From Lachnospiraceae bacterium (GTDB lineage Bacteria; Bacillota; Clostridia; Lachnospirales; Lachnospiraceae): a stretch of DNA of 64,000 nt. Within the stretch, counting starts at the first letter, position 1, and every line of letters begins with the position of its first letter. Of this stretch, positions 53,335 to 62,140 are shown in pieces. The notes below the pieces were generated by a model that had not been told where the DNA came from, ran no database searches, and worked only from the letters and a program-made list of their open reading frames with translations. Both the position numbers and the translations under genes were made by a program. The stretch covers positions 62,001-126,000 of the forward strand of contig JAIKZQ010000028.1 in NCBI GenBank assembly GCA_024682075.1. Direction: 5' to 3'.

Positions 53335-54507
53335 TTACTGTTTCATCTGCGCGGCGATGTCTGCGTCAACGATCTCCTCGCCGCTCTTACCCTTAAGCTG
53401 TTCCATGGAAGCTTCCGAAAGTCCGTTGCTCACTGCTGCGCACATGTCACAGGTACTGCACTTGTCGAGCTCTTCCTTGGTCACTTTTCCGTCCCGGAAG
53501 TCACGCACGATCTTGTTCTCGTACATGCTGTATTTCTTCTTAGTCCAGAACTTCGCCTTATGGCGGACCACCCACCAGAGGGGCACCCATATGTATTTAT
53601 GCATCGCGGGTGAAACGGATCCGATCATCCAGCAATCCCTGTCGCAGCACCTTACCTTCTTACGAACCGCCTCAGCTTCTGCCGAGTTCCAGAGCTCGTC
53701 CCAGGACTGGGTATTAAGGTTACCCATGACCTCCTTGTCCTTCGTTCCGTTACAGGGCATGACGTCGCCGTAAGGATCTATGAAGAATGTATCAAAGGAC
53801 ATGTCGCAGGGAAGAAGTCTCTTCTGTCCGTAGATGTAATTGATAAGACCGTGATTGAAATATGCCCTGAACCACTTCTTGGGGCTCTTGCTTGCGAGCA
53901 GTTCATTTACCAGGTCCTCGAAATTCTGAGCGACCATAGGACGGTCCTTGATGATGTTCTTGGCTTCGACAAAATAGAAACTGTTGTGGAGAGATGCGGT
54001 GGCAAATTCCATTCCCATCTCATCCGAGAGTTTGTAGAGAGGCACGAGGTCGGGCGCGTTACGGTCCTGCACGGTCATACCGAATCCGACATCCTTCATG
54101 CCCATCTCACGAAGTTTCTTTAAGGTCTGATAGCCTCTCTGATATCCGTTATCAAGGCCTCTTATCTCATTATTGGTATTCTCAAGACCCTCGATCGATA
54201 TACGGATTCCGATCTGGGGAAACTCCTTGCACAGTTCCACGATGCGATCGGTAAAGAACCCGTTTGTGGAGATGACTATACGATCGGATTTCTTGTACAG
54301 TTCCCTGACTATGTCCGCTATATCTGTGCGGATGAAAGGCTCTCCACCGGTGATGTTGGTAAAGTACATCTGGGGGAGCTTTTTGATCGTCTCTATCGAG
54401 ATCTCCTCCTCCGGCTTGGAAGGCGCCTTATATCTGTTGCACATCGAACACCGTGCGTTACATCTGTATGTCACGATCACGGTTCCGTTAAGTTTCTTTT
54501 CTGACAT
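53335..54507 (-). CDS. Radical SAM protein with SPASM-type C-terminal domain
   Basis: The 390-aa protein has the radical SAM motif CNARCSMC (Cys16, 20, 23), ITGGEPFIR and a TIM-barrel. A C-terminal region has clustered cysteines (LPCDMSFDTFFIDPYG, MPCNGTKD, RCCDRDCW, and CSTCDMC). SPASM domains bind extra 4Fe-4S clusters and modify peptides, tRNA or sugars. Here, within the glycan operon, it may alter a sugar or a peptide of the surface. GGGGAGAGAAAG precedes the ATG. It overlaps the acyltransferase gene by 20 nt. Confidence 0.9.
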   Translation of the reverse strand: MSEKKLNGTVIVTYRCNARCSMCNRYKAPSKPEEEISIETIKKLPQMYFTNITGGEPFIRTDIADIVRELYKKSDRIVISTNGFFTDRIVELCKEFPQIGIRISIEGLENTNNEIRGLDNGYQRGYQTLKKLREMGMKDVGFGMTVQDRNAPDLVPLYKLSDEMGMEFATASLHNSFYFVEAKNIIKDRPMVAQNFEDLVNELLASKSPKKWFRAYFNHGLINYIYGQKRLLPCDMSFDTFFIDPYGDVMPCNGTKDKEVMGNLNTQSWDELWNSAEAEAVRKKVRCCDRDCWMIGSVSPAMHKYIWVPLWWVVRHKAKFWTKKKYSMYENKIVRDFRDGKVTKEELDKCSTCDMCAAVSNGLSEASMEQLKGKSGEEIVDADIAAQMKQ

Positions 54508-55522
54508 CTTTCTCTCCCCTTTTTCCTATCCTTATGTATTTGGAAGGATATACGATAATATCCGCCGGTCTGAGTTTTTCAAGAACGATCATCGCAATGA
54601 CCGGTCCGGCAAAGCTTACGATAAGTCCGAACACCGCATGCAGGATCAGTGAATCAACGCCCACTTTCGACAGCACGCTTCTGAACGTAGCGGCAAACAG
54701 CGTGTGCATCAGGAAAACCGGCATTGTGTATCTTGCGCAGAATCCCATGACTTTTGTCTGCTCCCTGTCCATAAACAGGTCATGCATGGCGCTCACCACG
54801 CTGTAGCAGGCGATCAGTGCAAGCGGAAATCCCACGACACTTCCGGGAATCATCCCCAGTTCTACAAGAGTGCTTCCTGCGAGAAATACCGCAAAAAGTA
54901 TCTCCGCGATCCATGCCCTGCAAAGCTTTATCATGTCATGAACAAGTGACATTCCCAGGACAAACCAGATCCAGTTTTCCATGACCCTGTCAGCAAAATA
55001 GATACCTGTCTCTATCCCGAAACATCTTATAAGTCTGAGCGTAAGGCTGAGTACTATCAAAAGCGCCTGCTGCCCCCTGCTCTTCGTCTTCACCGTTATC
55101 ACGAACAAAACAAACAGAATGTACAGATACCAGTACGGTGAAGCGGGGTGCCCAAACAGTGTGTAAAGTAATCCTCCGGCCTGGGAGTTTACCGAAGATG
55201 AGAAGACTTTCTTCAGTATCCAGGTGCAGAGCGAAAAAACAAAATAAGGTATTCCCAGCGCGATCAGCTTATTCAGCACATTTATCACCCATGACTTAAA
55301 GGAACCGACTGCTGAGTATTTCTGATATAAGTATCCGCTGCAGATGAAAAACAGCGGAACGTGGAAATAGTAGATCGTAGAGTCAAACCACTGATAGAAG
55401 GCGGAATCCGAAGCAAGTTCTGCCTTGACCATGGACTGATAGAAATGCCCCAGCACCACCAGGATGCAGGCAACCACCTTCACATTGTCCACCCAGATTT
55501 CTCTTTTCTTTTCAGTGACCAC
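54488..55522 (-). CDS. Acyltransferase family 3 (OatA/NodX-like)
   Basis: The 344-aa protein has ten membrane helices and AT3 features: VDNVKVVACILVVLGHFYQS (the R/H motif area), WFDSTIYYFHVPLFFICSGYLYQK and AFGI-like later loops (PVFLMHTLFAATFR). It transfers acyl groups, often acetyl, from cytoplasmic donors to outer sugar residues. Its product is likely O-acetylated capsule. No SGNH domain is fused. Confidence 0.92.
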   Translation of the reverse strand: MVTEKKREIWVDNVKVVACILVVLGHFYQSMVKAELASDSAFYQWFDSTIYYFHVPLFFICSGYLYQKYSAVGSFKSWVINVLNKLIALGIPYFVFSLCTWILKKVFSSSVNSQAGGLLYTLFGHPASPYWYLYILFVLFVITVKTKSRGQQALLIVLSLTLRLIRCFGIETGIYFADRVMENWIWFVLGMSLVHDMIKLCRAWIAEILFAVFLAGSTLVELGMIPGSVVGFPLALIACYSVVSAMHDLFMDREQTKVMGFCARYTMPVFLMHTLFAATFRSVLSKVGVDSLILHAVFGLIVSFAGPVIAMIVLEKLRPADIIVYPSKYIRIGKRGEKDVRKET

Positions 55523-55533
55523 TTATGCCTTCC

Positions 55534-56739
55534 TCAGTCCTGCGCGTAGATCTTAAGTAATTTCTCCAGATACTCCTCAAGGTTATCAAAGCTCAGATCC
55601 CTGCACGCTTCGTGCATCTTCTCCGCATTTTCCTCATCAAGTGCGATCTTCTTTATCGCATCGCACAGTGCATCAGCGTTGCCGCTTTCAAATAACAGTC
55701 CCGTCTCGCCTTCCCTTATCAGTTCGGGGATGCCGCCGATATCCGCTCCTATGACGGGAGTTCCGTAGAGCTGTGATTCCATCACGGAAAAAGGACAGTT
55801 CTCATACCATTCGGAAGGATATACCGACACGCGTGCTTTCCTTATCAGATCCTCAAGTTCCTCACCGGACTTGAATCCGACGCCCTGGATATTGGGAATG
55901 CCGCCTAACTGATCCTCAAGAGGTCCCTTGCCTGCAAAGACAAATGATACTTCCGGCATCTTTTTCGCCGCTTCGATCATTGTCCCTATTCCCTTTTCCT
56001 TGGAGAAGCGTCCGAAGTAAAGAACGTAATCTTCCTTGGAAACTTCCTTCCACGGGATGTGGTCGATGAAATTATGTATTGCGATCGTCCTGCCTGCAAA
56101 AAGAGGATTGGCATCGAGCTTGCTCTTCATGAAATTACTGCAGCACAGAAAGGCATCTATGTATTTATATGTGCCCTTCATCTTCCAGAACGTTGCTTCC
56201 ATCGTGCCTATCAGGCTCTTGGCGGTGCTTCCGTGAATGCACTTGCCCTTGGTGCAGGAAAGGAATTTCCCGCTAAGGCACTTCTCACAGTTTTCACCCG
56301 TGTTTGGGTTATTGCACATATGATTCGGACACACGAGCTGATAATCATGAGCCGTATATACAATCCTGCAGGGATGGCCTGTCTTTTTTCTCCACTTCAC
56401 GATCTCAAGGATCACCGAAGGAGTGAGCTGATAGTTGAAATTGTTCAGGTGAACAACGTCAGGTTTGAAATCATCAAGCACCAGGCGGATCTTCTTCCTT
56501 GCATCCGAGGAGTAGATCGTCTTTACCGGGTAAGTAAGCTTTTCAAGCTTTCCGGCGTCGTGAAAATCCATGTCCTTCGTGTAGGCATTTACGCTGTTTC
56601 CCACGCACCTGCCCTCATGCTCCATTCCGAAGAACTCCACTTCATGGCCTGCTGCCTTAAGGGCATCACCGAGCTTGAATATATATGTCTCCGATCCGCC
56701 GTTTGGATGGAGGAATTTGTTGACCATTAATACTTTCAT
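55534..56739 (-). CDS. GT4 family glycosyltransferase with cysteine-rich insert
   Basis: The 401-aa protein has N-terminal KVLMVNKFLHPNGGSETYIFKLG. A cysteine-rich insert follows (CPNHMCNNPNTGENCEKC, then CTKGKCIHG). The C-terminal GT-B site is VLYFGRFSKEKGIGTMIEA and YPSEWYENCPFSVMESQLYGTPVIG. The insert is a known feature of one GT4 subgroup and may bind zinc. It follows the other GT4 gene by three bases. Confidence 0.93.
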   Translation of the reverse strand: MKVLMVNKFLHPNGGSETYIFKLGDALKAAGHEVEFFGMEHEGRCVGNSVNAYTKDMDFHDAGKLEKLTYPVKTIYSSDARKKIRLVLDDFKPDVVHLNNFNYQLTPSVILEIVKWRKKTGHPCRIVYTAHDYQLVCPNHMCNNPNTGENCEKCLSGKFLSCTKGKCIHGSTAKSLIGTMEATFWKMKGTYKYIDAFLCCSNFMKSKLDANPLFAGRTIAIHNFIDHIPWKEVSKEDYVLYFGRFSKEKGIGTMIEAAKKMPEVSFVFAGKGPLEDQLGGIPNIQGVGFKSGEELEDLIRKARVSVYPSEWYENCPFSVMESQLYGTPVIGADIGGIPELIREGETGLLFESGNADALCDAIKKIALDEENAEKMHEACRDLSFDNLEEYLEKLLKIYAQD

Positions 56740-56742
56740 TAA

Positions 56743-57891
56743 TTACTTTTTCCGTTTCTTGCCGCTTCCTGCGCTTTCATATAAGGAAAGCGTCCTGTCC
56801 GTCACGTCATCCCAGTTATATTTGGAACAGATATAATCGGAAGCTTCCTTTTTATATCCGATGACCGTCTCTTCATCATCACAGAGCTGCTGAAGCTTTT
56901 CGGTCAGGTCATTTACATCGCCTTTACGGAAAGTCAATCCGTGATCTTCCATTACTCCCGCGCATTCACCGATATCGGAGGTAAGGCATGCGTTTCCGTA
57001 ACTCATGGCTTCAAGCAGGCTCAGAGGCATTCCTTCAAGGTCTGAAGGAAGGATGTACAGATATGCATTGCTATAGAGTTCTTCGAGCATCCTGCCCTGT
57101 ACAAATCCGGTAAACAGTATTCTGTCATCACCCTCAGCAAGGGTGTGAAGCTCTTCGACAAATCCGCCGGAATCGGAACTGCCTCCGGCTATGACAAGCT
57201 TCTTAGAAGTATTGATATTTCTGAAGCTTTCGATCAGATATCTGACTCCTTTTTCGGGAACCAGTCTTCCCAGGAACAGGAGGTATCCGTCTTTTTCAAG
57301 GCCAAACTTTTCGCAGATCTCTTTTTCTTCCACGATCTCCGGCCTGTTAACACCGTTAGGTATCAGAACTGTCTTCCTGCCGTATGTCTTCTCAAAATAC
57401 TCCTGCACTCCGGGGCTCAGGACGATGATCTCATCCGCAAAGCGTACCGCGTTCTTTTCACCCATCATGATGAAAGCGCTGGCGAACTTTCCCCACTTGG
57501 CTCTCTGATGGTCGAGTCCGTGCACGGTGACGATGACTTTCTTGCCGAACAGCTTCGGAAGATAGCACATGAATGCGGGGCCCTCGGCATGGATGTGAAC
57601 CACGTCATATGATCCGAAGGATGCGCACAAAGTAGCAAAAAAAGCTGATGTGACGGCTGCAAGTCCCTTTTTATCAAGTGTCGGAACGTATTTGTTCCTG
57701 ACGCCGCGGTACTCTTTTATCTTCCCCGTATCAAAGTCCTTGCCGCTCACGTGGTGGGTACTGCGGTTATAGCAGGTCACGGCATGTCCTCTTTCGGCCA
57801 TGCGGGTTGCCAGTTGTTCAACCACTATCTCGATCCCGCCCTCTCTCGAGGGGATCTTCTTCATTCCGAGTTGTGCGATCTTAAGACTCAT
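56743..57891 (-). CDS. GT4 family glycosyltransferase, rhamnosyl/mannosyl-type
   Basis: The 382-aa protein starts MSLKIAQLGMKKIPSREGGIEIVVEQLA, has the acceptor-side RKTVLIPNGVNRPEIV, and the donor site YLLFLGRLVPEKGVRYLIESF and ILPSDLEGMPLSLLEAMSYGN. It resembles DUF1972/GT4 proteins that act right after the priming transferase, so it may add the second sugar. It is the second gene of the operon, 32 nt from the priming gene. Confidence 0.92.
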   Translation of the reverse strand: MSLKIAQLGMKKIPSREGGIEIVVEQLATRMAERGHAVTCYNRSTHHVSGKDFDTGKIKEYRGVRNKYVPTLDKKGLAAVTSAFFATLCASFGSYDVVHIHAEGPAFMCYLPKLFGKKVIVTVHGLDHQRAKWGKFASAFIMMGEKNAVRFADEIIVLSPGVQEYFEKTYGRKTVLIPNGVNRPEIVEEKEICEKFGLEKDGYLLFLGRLVPEKGVRYLIESFRNINTSKKLVIAGGSSDSGGFVEELHTLAEGDDRILFTGFVQGRMLEELYSNAYLYILPSDLEGMPLSLLEAMSYGNACLTSDIGECAGVMEDHGLTFRKGDVNDLTEKLQQLCDDEETVIGYKKEASDYICSKYNWDDVTDRTLSLYESAGSGKKRKK

Positions 57892-57923
57892 AAATGCTTT
57901 CCCGGGGATTTACGACACCTGCG

Positions 57924-59315
57924 TCAATATGCCCCTTTTCTTTTAAGGAAGACCTGGAACACCGTCTTAAAGATGATCTTGATGTCAAGCCAGATGCTCC
58001 AGTTGTCGATATACTGTTTATCAAGTGAAACAACCTCTTCGAAATCGGTGATCTCGCTTCGGCCGCTGGTCTGCCACATTCCGGTGATTCCGGGCTTGAT
58101 GGAGAGACGTCTCCAGTGCCTCGTGTCGTACTTTTCGACCTCGTCAACCGTCGGAGGGCGTGTTCCGACAAGGCTCATAGTTCCCGCAAGGACGTTGAAA
58201 AGCTGGGGAAGCTCGTCTATTGAAGTCTTACGGATGAACTTTCCGACACGCGTGATCCTGGGATCGTCCTTTATCTTGAACATAAGTCCGCCCGATACAT
58301 TGTTTTGCGATTCGAGCTCTTTTTTGCGGGCCTCCGCATCGACGACCATGCTGCGGAATTTGTACATCTTGAAGTGCCTGCCGTTAAGTCCGACTCTCTC
58401 CTGCTTGAAAATGACAGGTCCCTTTGAGTCAAGCTTGATCACGATCGCAACGATCAGCATGGGGATTGCAAAGACGATGATCCCGAAGATGCTTCCGGCA
58501 ATGTCCATGAACCTCTTGATAACCTTCGCATACACGTTCATCACTACATTATGATATGTAAGCGTGGGGTAAGGTCCGATGCTGAGAACCGTGCTGCTTG
58601 CATGAGGGATATGATAAGGACGCTCAATGACTCTGGTGATCAGTCCCATCTCAAGGCAAAGCGATACATACATCTCATAATTCACGGGCTGAGCCCTGTG
58701 CTGAATGAAGAAGACCTGGTCGATCGAGTTCTGATGGATTATCTCCTCCAGGTCATCAATGACTCCGAGATAAGGTGTTTTGTCGGTTTCGGGGATGTCT
58801 GCGTTTTCGGAAACATAGCCTATGACATCCACGTTCATGTTGTTGTGCCTTAAATAATGAAGAACTTTTTCATACATCTCTTTGGAGCCGACAAGAAGCG
58901 TTCTAGAAAGATCTCCTTTTCTCTTCCTGAGAACCGTTCTCATCATGTATGCGCTCAGGAGAAGCATGAGATACTCACAGATGATGAAAACCGCGAAGAA
59001 TCTGAACCTGACAACAGCACGTCCCACCCAGAAGGCGAGCACGAGGACAAGTCCGTTCGCATAGATAAATGATCTGGTAAGATAGGTGAGCCACCTGTCG
59101 AAATAGAAGAACAATGTCGTGTCATAGAGCCTTTTGTTGCTGTTGAACACGAGGACCAGAACGATCGCGCAGAAATGAAGCAGATAGTAATCTAAATCAG
59201 CGATATACCTGCCTCCGAAGATGGCTGATGTAACAAAAAATGCCAGTGACATCAGCAGTATATCGAACATAAAATATGCAAAGTTGAAATTTGCGTTCCT
59301 GTTACGACTCTTCAT
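57924..59315 (-). CDS. Priming polyprenyl-phosphate sugar-phosphate transferase (WbaP/RfbP type)
   Basis: The 463-aa protein has four N-terminal membrane helices, a Rossmann-like middle (KGDLSRTLLVGSKEMYEKVL), a fifth helix, and the catalytic PGT core with KLDSKGPVIFKQERVGLNGRHFKMYKFRSMV (read in parts), GKFIRKTSIDELPQLFNVLAGTMSLVGTRPP and the end IKPGITGMWQTSGRSEITDFEEVV. It loads glucose- or galactose-phosphate on undecaprenyl phosphate, the first step of the repeat unit. It is the first gene after the promoter at 59377-59405, with about 60 bases of leader. Confidence 0.96.
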   Translation of the reverse strand: MKSRNRNANFNFAYFMFDILLMSLAFFVTSAIFGGRYIADLDYYLLHFCAIVLVLVFNSNKRLYDTTLFFYFDRWLTYLTRSFIYANGLVLVLAFWVGRAVVRFRFFAVFIICEYLMLLLSAYMMRTVLRKRKGDLSRTLLVGSKEMYEKVLHYLRHNNMNVDVIGYVSENADIPETDKTPYLGVIDDLEEIIHQNSIDQVFFIQHRAQPVNYEMYVSLCLEMGLITRVIERPYHIPHASSTVLSIGPYPTLTYHNVVMNVYAKVIKRFMDIAGSIFGIIVFAIPMLIVAIVIKLDSKGPVIFKQERVGLNGRHFKMYKFRSMVVDAEARKKELESQNNVSGGLMFKIKDDPRITRVGKFIRKTSIDELPQLFNVLAGTMSLVGTRPPTVDEVEKYDTRHWRRLSIKPGITGMWQTSGRSEITDFEEVVSLDKQYIDNWSIWLDIKIIFKTVFQVFLKRKGAY

Positions 59316-59376
59316 AAGAAATGTGCCTAACGTTTTCCGTACGTTAATTATTTAACCAATTCTCTACCGATTTATG

Positions 59377-59405
59377 ATTATAAGGCACATCGCCATGCTA
59401 AACAA
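59377..59405 (-). promoter_or_regulatory. Probable promoter of the polysaccharide operon
   Basis: On the minus strand TATAAT (59377-59382) is preceded by TTGTTT (59400-59405) at 17 nt. It lies 62 nt before the ATG of the priming transferase. An AT-rich tract with AAGATTTT repeats lies just upstream of -35. Confidence 0.65.
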
Positions 59406-59492
59406 GCAAAATCTTAAAAAAATCTTAATTTTTTCGTTTGTCAACCCCATTTCTTATCTATATTAATGAAAGAATACGTTTTCTGAGGCAAA

Positions 59493-59521
59493 GTGAACGA
59501 GGGGACGGTTCCTCCGTTCAC
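59493..59521. repeat. REP-family palindrome
   Basis: The 29-nt element begins GTGAACGAGG, has GGACGGTT in the loop and ends CCTCCGTTCAC. The outer stem is GTGAACG/CGTTCAC. Confidence 0.75.
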
Positions 59522-59558
59522 CAAAACAGACACTGCGCTTTACAGTTCCGAAAAATCC

Positions 59559-59586
59559 TGAACGAGGGGACGGTTCTGCCGTTCAC
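59559..59586. repeat. REP-family palindrome
   Basis: This copy begins TGAACGAGG, has GGACGGTT and ends TGCCGTTCAC. It lies 37 nt from the copy at 59493 in the same orientation, 20 nt past the end of the 29-aa gene. Confidence 0.75.
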
Positions 59587-59606
59587 CCTGTGGTGCTAAG
59601 TGAAAA

Positions 59607-59696
59607 TCACAGACACGCCAGCGCAACGATCATGACAATCACTATAAAAATGATCGGCACCACAATGCTTATGAATTTAGCAACATTTTTATCCAT
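59607..59696 (-). CDS. 29-aa single-pass membrane peptide (candidate)
   Basis: A short open frame encodes MDKNVAKFISIVVPI followed by IFIVIVMIVALACL, one membrane helix with a positively charged N-terminus. GAAAGG lies eight bases ahead of the ATG. Its stop is followed at once by a REP pair, as with other genes in the window. It resembles small toxin-like or regulatory membrane peptides, but no antisense RNA or partner is evident. Confidence 0.4.
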   Translation of the reverse strand: MDKNVAKFISIVVPIIFIVIVMIVALACL

Positions 59697-59828
59697 TTAC
59701 GCAGCCTTTCTTAGCAGGCATTTTCTATAATGATCTTTCTATATTGCTGTTAAAATATTGCATTCTATATGTTTTATTGTATTCCATAAAATCAGTTAAT
59801 TCAAAGAAGAGCATTTGCATAACATCGA

Positions 59829-59858
59829 AAAAGGATGCCGTGGCATCAGGCATCCTTT
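59829..59858. terminator. Bidirectional hairpin terminator
   Basis: AAAAAGGATGCC..GGCATCCTTTTC has stem AAGGATGCC/GGCATCCTT with T-rich ends on both strands. It should end the CPBP transcript coming from the right. Confidence 0.75.
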
Positions 59859-59874
59859 TCAGATTCAAAACAGC

Positions 59875-59958
59875 GAAACCATCCCCTCGTTCAAAGGGTG
59901 AACGGAAGAACCATCCCCTCGTTCAAAGGGTGAACGGAAGAACCGTCCCCTCGTTCAC
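59875..59958. repeat. Tandem array of REP palindromes, ~2.6 copies, 32-nt period
   Basis: A half copy (59875-59894) and two full copies (59898-59926, 59930-59958) are joined by AAAGGG-type spacers. Each full copy runs GTGAACGGAAG, AACC(A/G)TCCCC, TCGTTCA. The last copy contains the stop codon of the CPBP gene (59955-59957). Confidence 0.85.
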
Positions 59959-60827
59959 TCGTACCTTGTTTCGAGAAGTTTGCCGACGTGCCTTGTTTCG
60001 AAGAACATGTCTTTGTTCATCATCACGATAACTGCGGCAACGACGATGACGACGATAGTTTCAACGCACTTGGTCTCGGGTGTCATGGCGATCTTCTCCT
60101 GCATGAAGTTCACGAACAGATGATAAATCATGCACGCAAGGATCGAACGGTCGCTTGCAAGATACACCCATGTAATGAGGAATCCCATGGGAATTCCGCT
60201 TATGAAGAAATTGACGACATACAGAGGATTGACCATCAGTCCGGCCTGATACGTGCCCTTGATAAAGATGAGAGGCAGATGCCACATCGACCACAGCACG
60301 CCGAATATCATGGATTCCCGGAACCAGTTCATGTACGCACCGATCGAATCCTCACAGTAGCCCTTCCAGCCGACCTCTTCCATGATCGAAGCAATAGTGA
60401 TCGTAATCAGTGCGCCCGCGATACCAACTCCGGTAAAAGAAAAATCATCCGTAAAAGAGAACTGACTGATGGGCTGCCCGAATGCAAGTGAAAGCAGTAT
60501 CGATACGACCACTATTCCGGCAAACTGAATTACAGCAATGATCACGTTCTTCCATTTTACCTTATAAAGTCCTATGAGCTTGATCTTCAGATCTTTCTTA
60601 AGAAGGTCCGATCCCGACACAAGCACAAACACCGTAGAGACCACGGCAGGTGCAAGAAGTCCTATCAGCATAAGCACAGCTCCGAGGTTCTCCGACACAA
60701 ATATCGCAGGGATCCAGAATATCCAGGTAAACAGGTACGCCAGGGCAAAAAACAGTACCGGTCTGTATTTATAACCTGTTTTGCCGCTATTTTCCATATC
60801 TTTATTTATCTTCTCTTTATTCATCAT
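59955..60827 (-). CDS. CPBP family intramembrane protease
   Basis: The 290-aa protein has about eight membrane helices and the ABI/CPBP motifs: EEVGWKGYCEDSIGAY (motif 1, EExxxR-like with lysine), FGVLWSMWHLPLIFI (motif 2) and CMIYHLFVNFMQE (motif 3). Members are intramembrane glutamate proteases or bacteriocin-immunity proteins. GGAGAAAAGAG precedes the double ATG. It follows the MFS gene in the same direction, after a leader with four CTCTTATC-type repeats. Its stop codon lies inside a REP copy. Confidence 0.9.
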   Translation of the reverse strand: MMNKEKINKDMENSGKTGYKYRPVLFFALAYLFTWIFWIPAIFVSENLGAVLMLIGLLAPAVVSTVFVLVSGSDLLKKDLKIKLIGLYKVKWKNVIIAVIQFAGIVVVSILLSLAFGQPISQFSFTDDFSFTGVGIAGALITITIASIMEEVGWKGYCEDSIGAYMNWFRESMIFGVLWSMWHLPLIFIKGTYQAGLMVNPLYVVNFFISGIPMGFLITWVYLASDRSILACMIYHLFVNFMQEKIAMTPETKCVETIVVIVVAAVIVMMNKDMFFETRHVGKLLETRYE

Positions 60828-60838
60828 CTCTTTTCTCC

Positions 60839-60890
60839 TATACTCTTATCTGCGCTCTTATCTTGTACTCTTATCCGGTACTCTTAAGCT
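60839..60890. repeat. Short direct repeats between MFS and CPBP genes
   Basis: Units reading ACTCTTATC on the plus strand occur at 60843, 60855, 60868 and (ACTCTTA) 60881, 12-13 nt apart. They fill the gap from the MFS stop to the CPBP ribosome binding site. Confidence 0.6.
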
Positions 60891-62140
60891 CAAGTGCTCT
60901 GATTTCCTAATACATTCTCAGTTTCAAGTTCTCTTATGCTCTTCGCAAACATGATCGACACTGCAGTCAGCGCCATGAAAATCCCGGAAATCATGATCAC
61001 ATATGCAGCGCCCCTTCCGACGCCGCGCCCCGACACTTTGCCGATGACATCAGCTGCGGCACCGGATACGGCATATGCCACAACATATCCGAGCTGCGAA
61101 ATGAAACCCACCATTCCCCAGGCACGCCCCTGCGCATCATCCGGAATAGTCGTCCTCACCAGATAATCCAGACAGTTATTTGCAAAAGGAAGCGATGCAA
61201 AAAACATAAATCCGAAGATACAGATAGGGATCATGTTTTCAAACAGTCCGAATCCCGACATGAAGATTCCGGATACACACAGCGAAAGCCCAAGCGTCCT
61301 TACATATCCGCCTTTCAAACCGCGAAAGCCGAGTATCAAAGAGCTGACGAGCATTCCGCATGCACACAGCGTTTCCGCAACGCCGAGAGTCTTTGCGTCC
61401 CTGAAAGCAAGGATCAGAGGTTCCGCAAGGATCTGGAACATGCCCATGAAGAGTGTGATGACCGATGAGAGGACCACGAGGAGGATGACACCTTTCTTTT
61501 CACAAAGGATCTTCCAGCCTTCCTTAAGACTTTCAAGCATAGGTTCAGTGCATTCTGTTTCCTTCGCACCGATGCCGCGTCTTACAACCGCAGCGCTCAC
61601 GACAGTCAAAAAGAAAGTGCAGATATCTATCACGAGCAGAAGTTTTATGTCACTCACTGCCAGAAGGAATCCGGCTATCACAGGTGAAAAAAGATATCTC
61701 GCAGATCCCGCCAGGGAAACAAGTCCGCTTGCTTTCGAGTATTCATCCGCGGTCAGAAGATCCGTTATCGTCGCCTTGAATGACGGTTCAAGCAGTGCCG
61801 AGAAGATCGCACTGATCGAAACACCGATGCATATCTGCAAAAGACTTGCTCCGCCTCCCATCATGCATAGAAGGATAAACAGTATACCGAGTGCGGAACA
61901 TCCGTCACCGATCATCATCAGAAGCCTTCGGTCGAACCTGTCTGCAAGCACTCCCGCCGGCACGGAAAGAAGGAGCGTCGGAAGGAATCCGAGAAGCGTC
62001 ACGAGTGCCATGCTCGCCGCACTGCCTGTCAGGTTGAAGATATATACGCCAAGTCCGAAGCTTGTCAGGCCGCCGCCTATCGAGGAGATCAGTTCTCCTG
62101 TCCACAAAAGAAGGAACTTTCCGAAATTCCCGTTTTTCAT
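60890..62140 (-). CDS. MFS efflux transporter (DHA3-like)
   Basis: The 416-aa protein has twelve membrane helices, the loop 2-3 motif GVLADRFDRRLLMMIGD and AWGMVGFISQLGYVVAYAVSG near the end. It fits MFS_3/macrolide-efflux-like exporters. It overlaps the TetR stop by ATGA, so the regulator and pump are one transcript under the operators at 62778 and 62836. The substrate is unknown, probably a hydrophobic compound. Confidence 0.92.
   Translation of the reverse strand: MKNGNFGKFLLLWTGELISSIGGGLTSFGLGVYIFNLTGSAASMALVTLLGFLPTLLLSVPAGVLADRFDRRLLMMIGDGCSALGILFILLCMMGGGASLLQICIGVSISAIFSALLEPSFKATITDLLTADEYSKASGLVSLAGSARYLFSPVIAGFLLAVSDIKLLLVIDICTFFLTVVSAAVVRRGIGAKETECTEPMLESLKEGWKILCEKKGVILLVVLSSVITLFMGMFQILAEPLILAFRDAKTLGVAETLCACGMLVSSLILGFRGLKGGYVRTLGLSLCVSGIFMSGFGLFENMIPICIFGFMFFASLPFANNCLDYLVRTTIPDDAQGRAWGMVGFISQLGYVVAYAVSGAAADVIGKVSGRGVGRGAAYVIMISGIFMALTAVSIMFAKSIRELETENVLGNQST

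Noticed and set aside
59875..59958. Possible CRISPR array
   Set aside because: The 32-nt period consists of nearly identical palindromes with only AAAGGG between them; there are no unique spacers and no cas genes.
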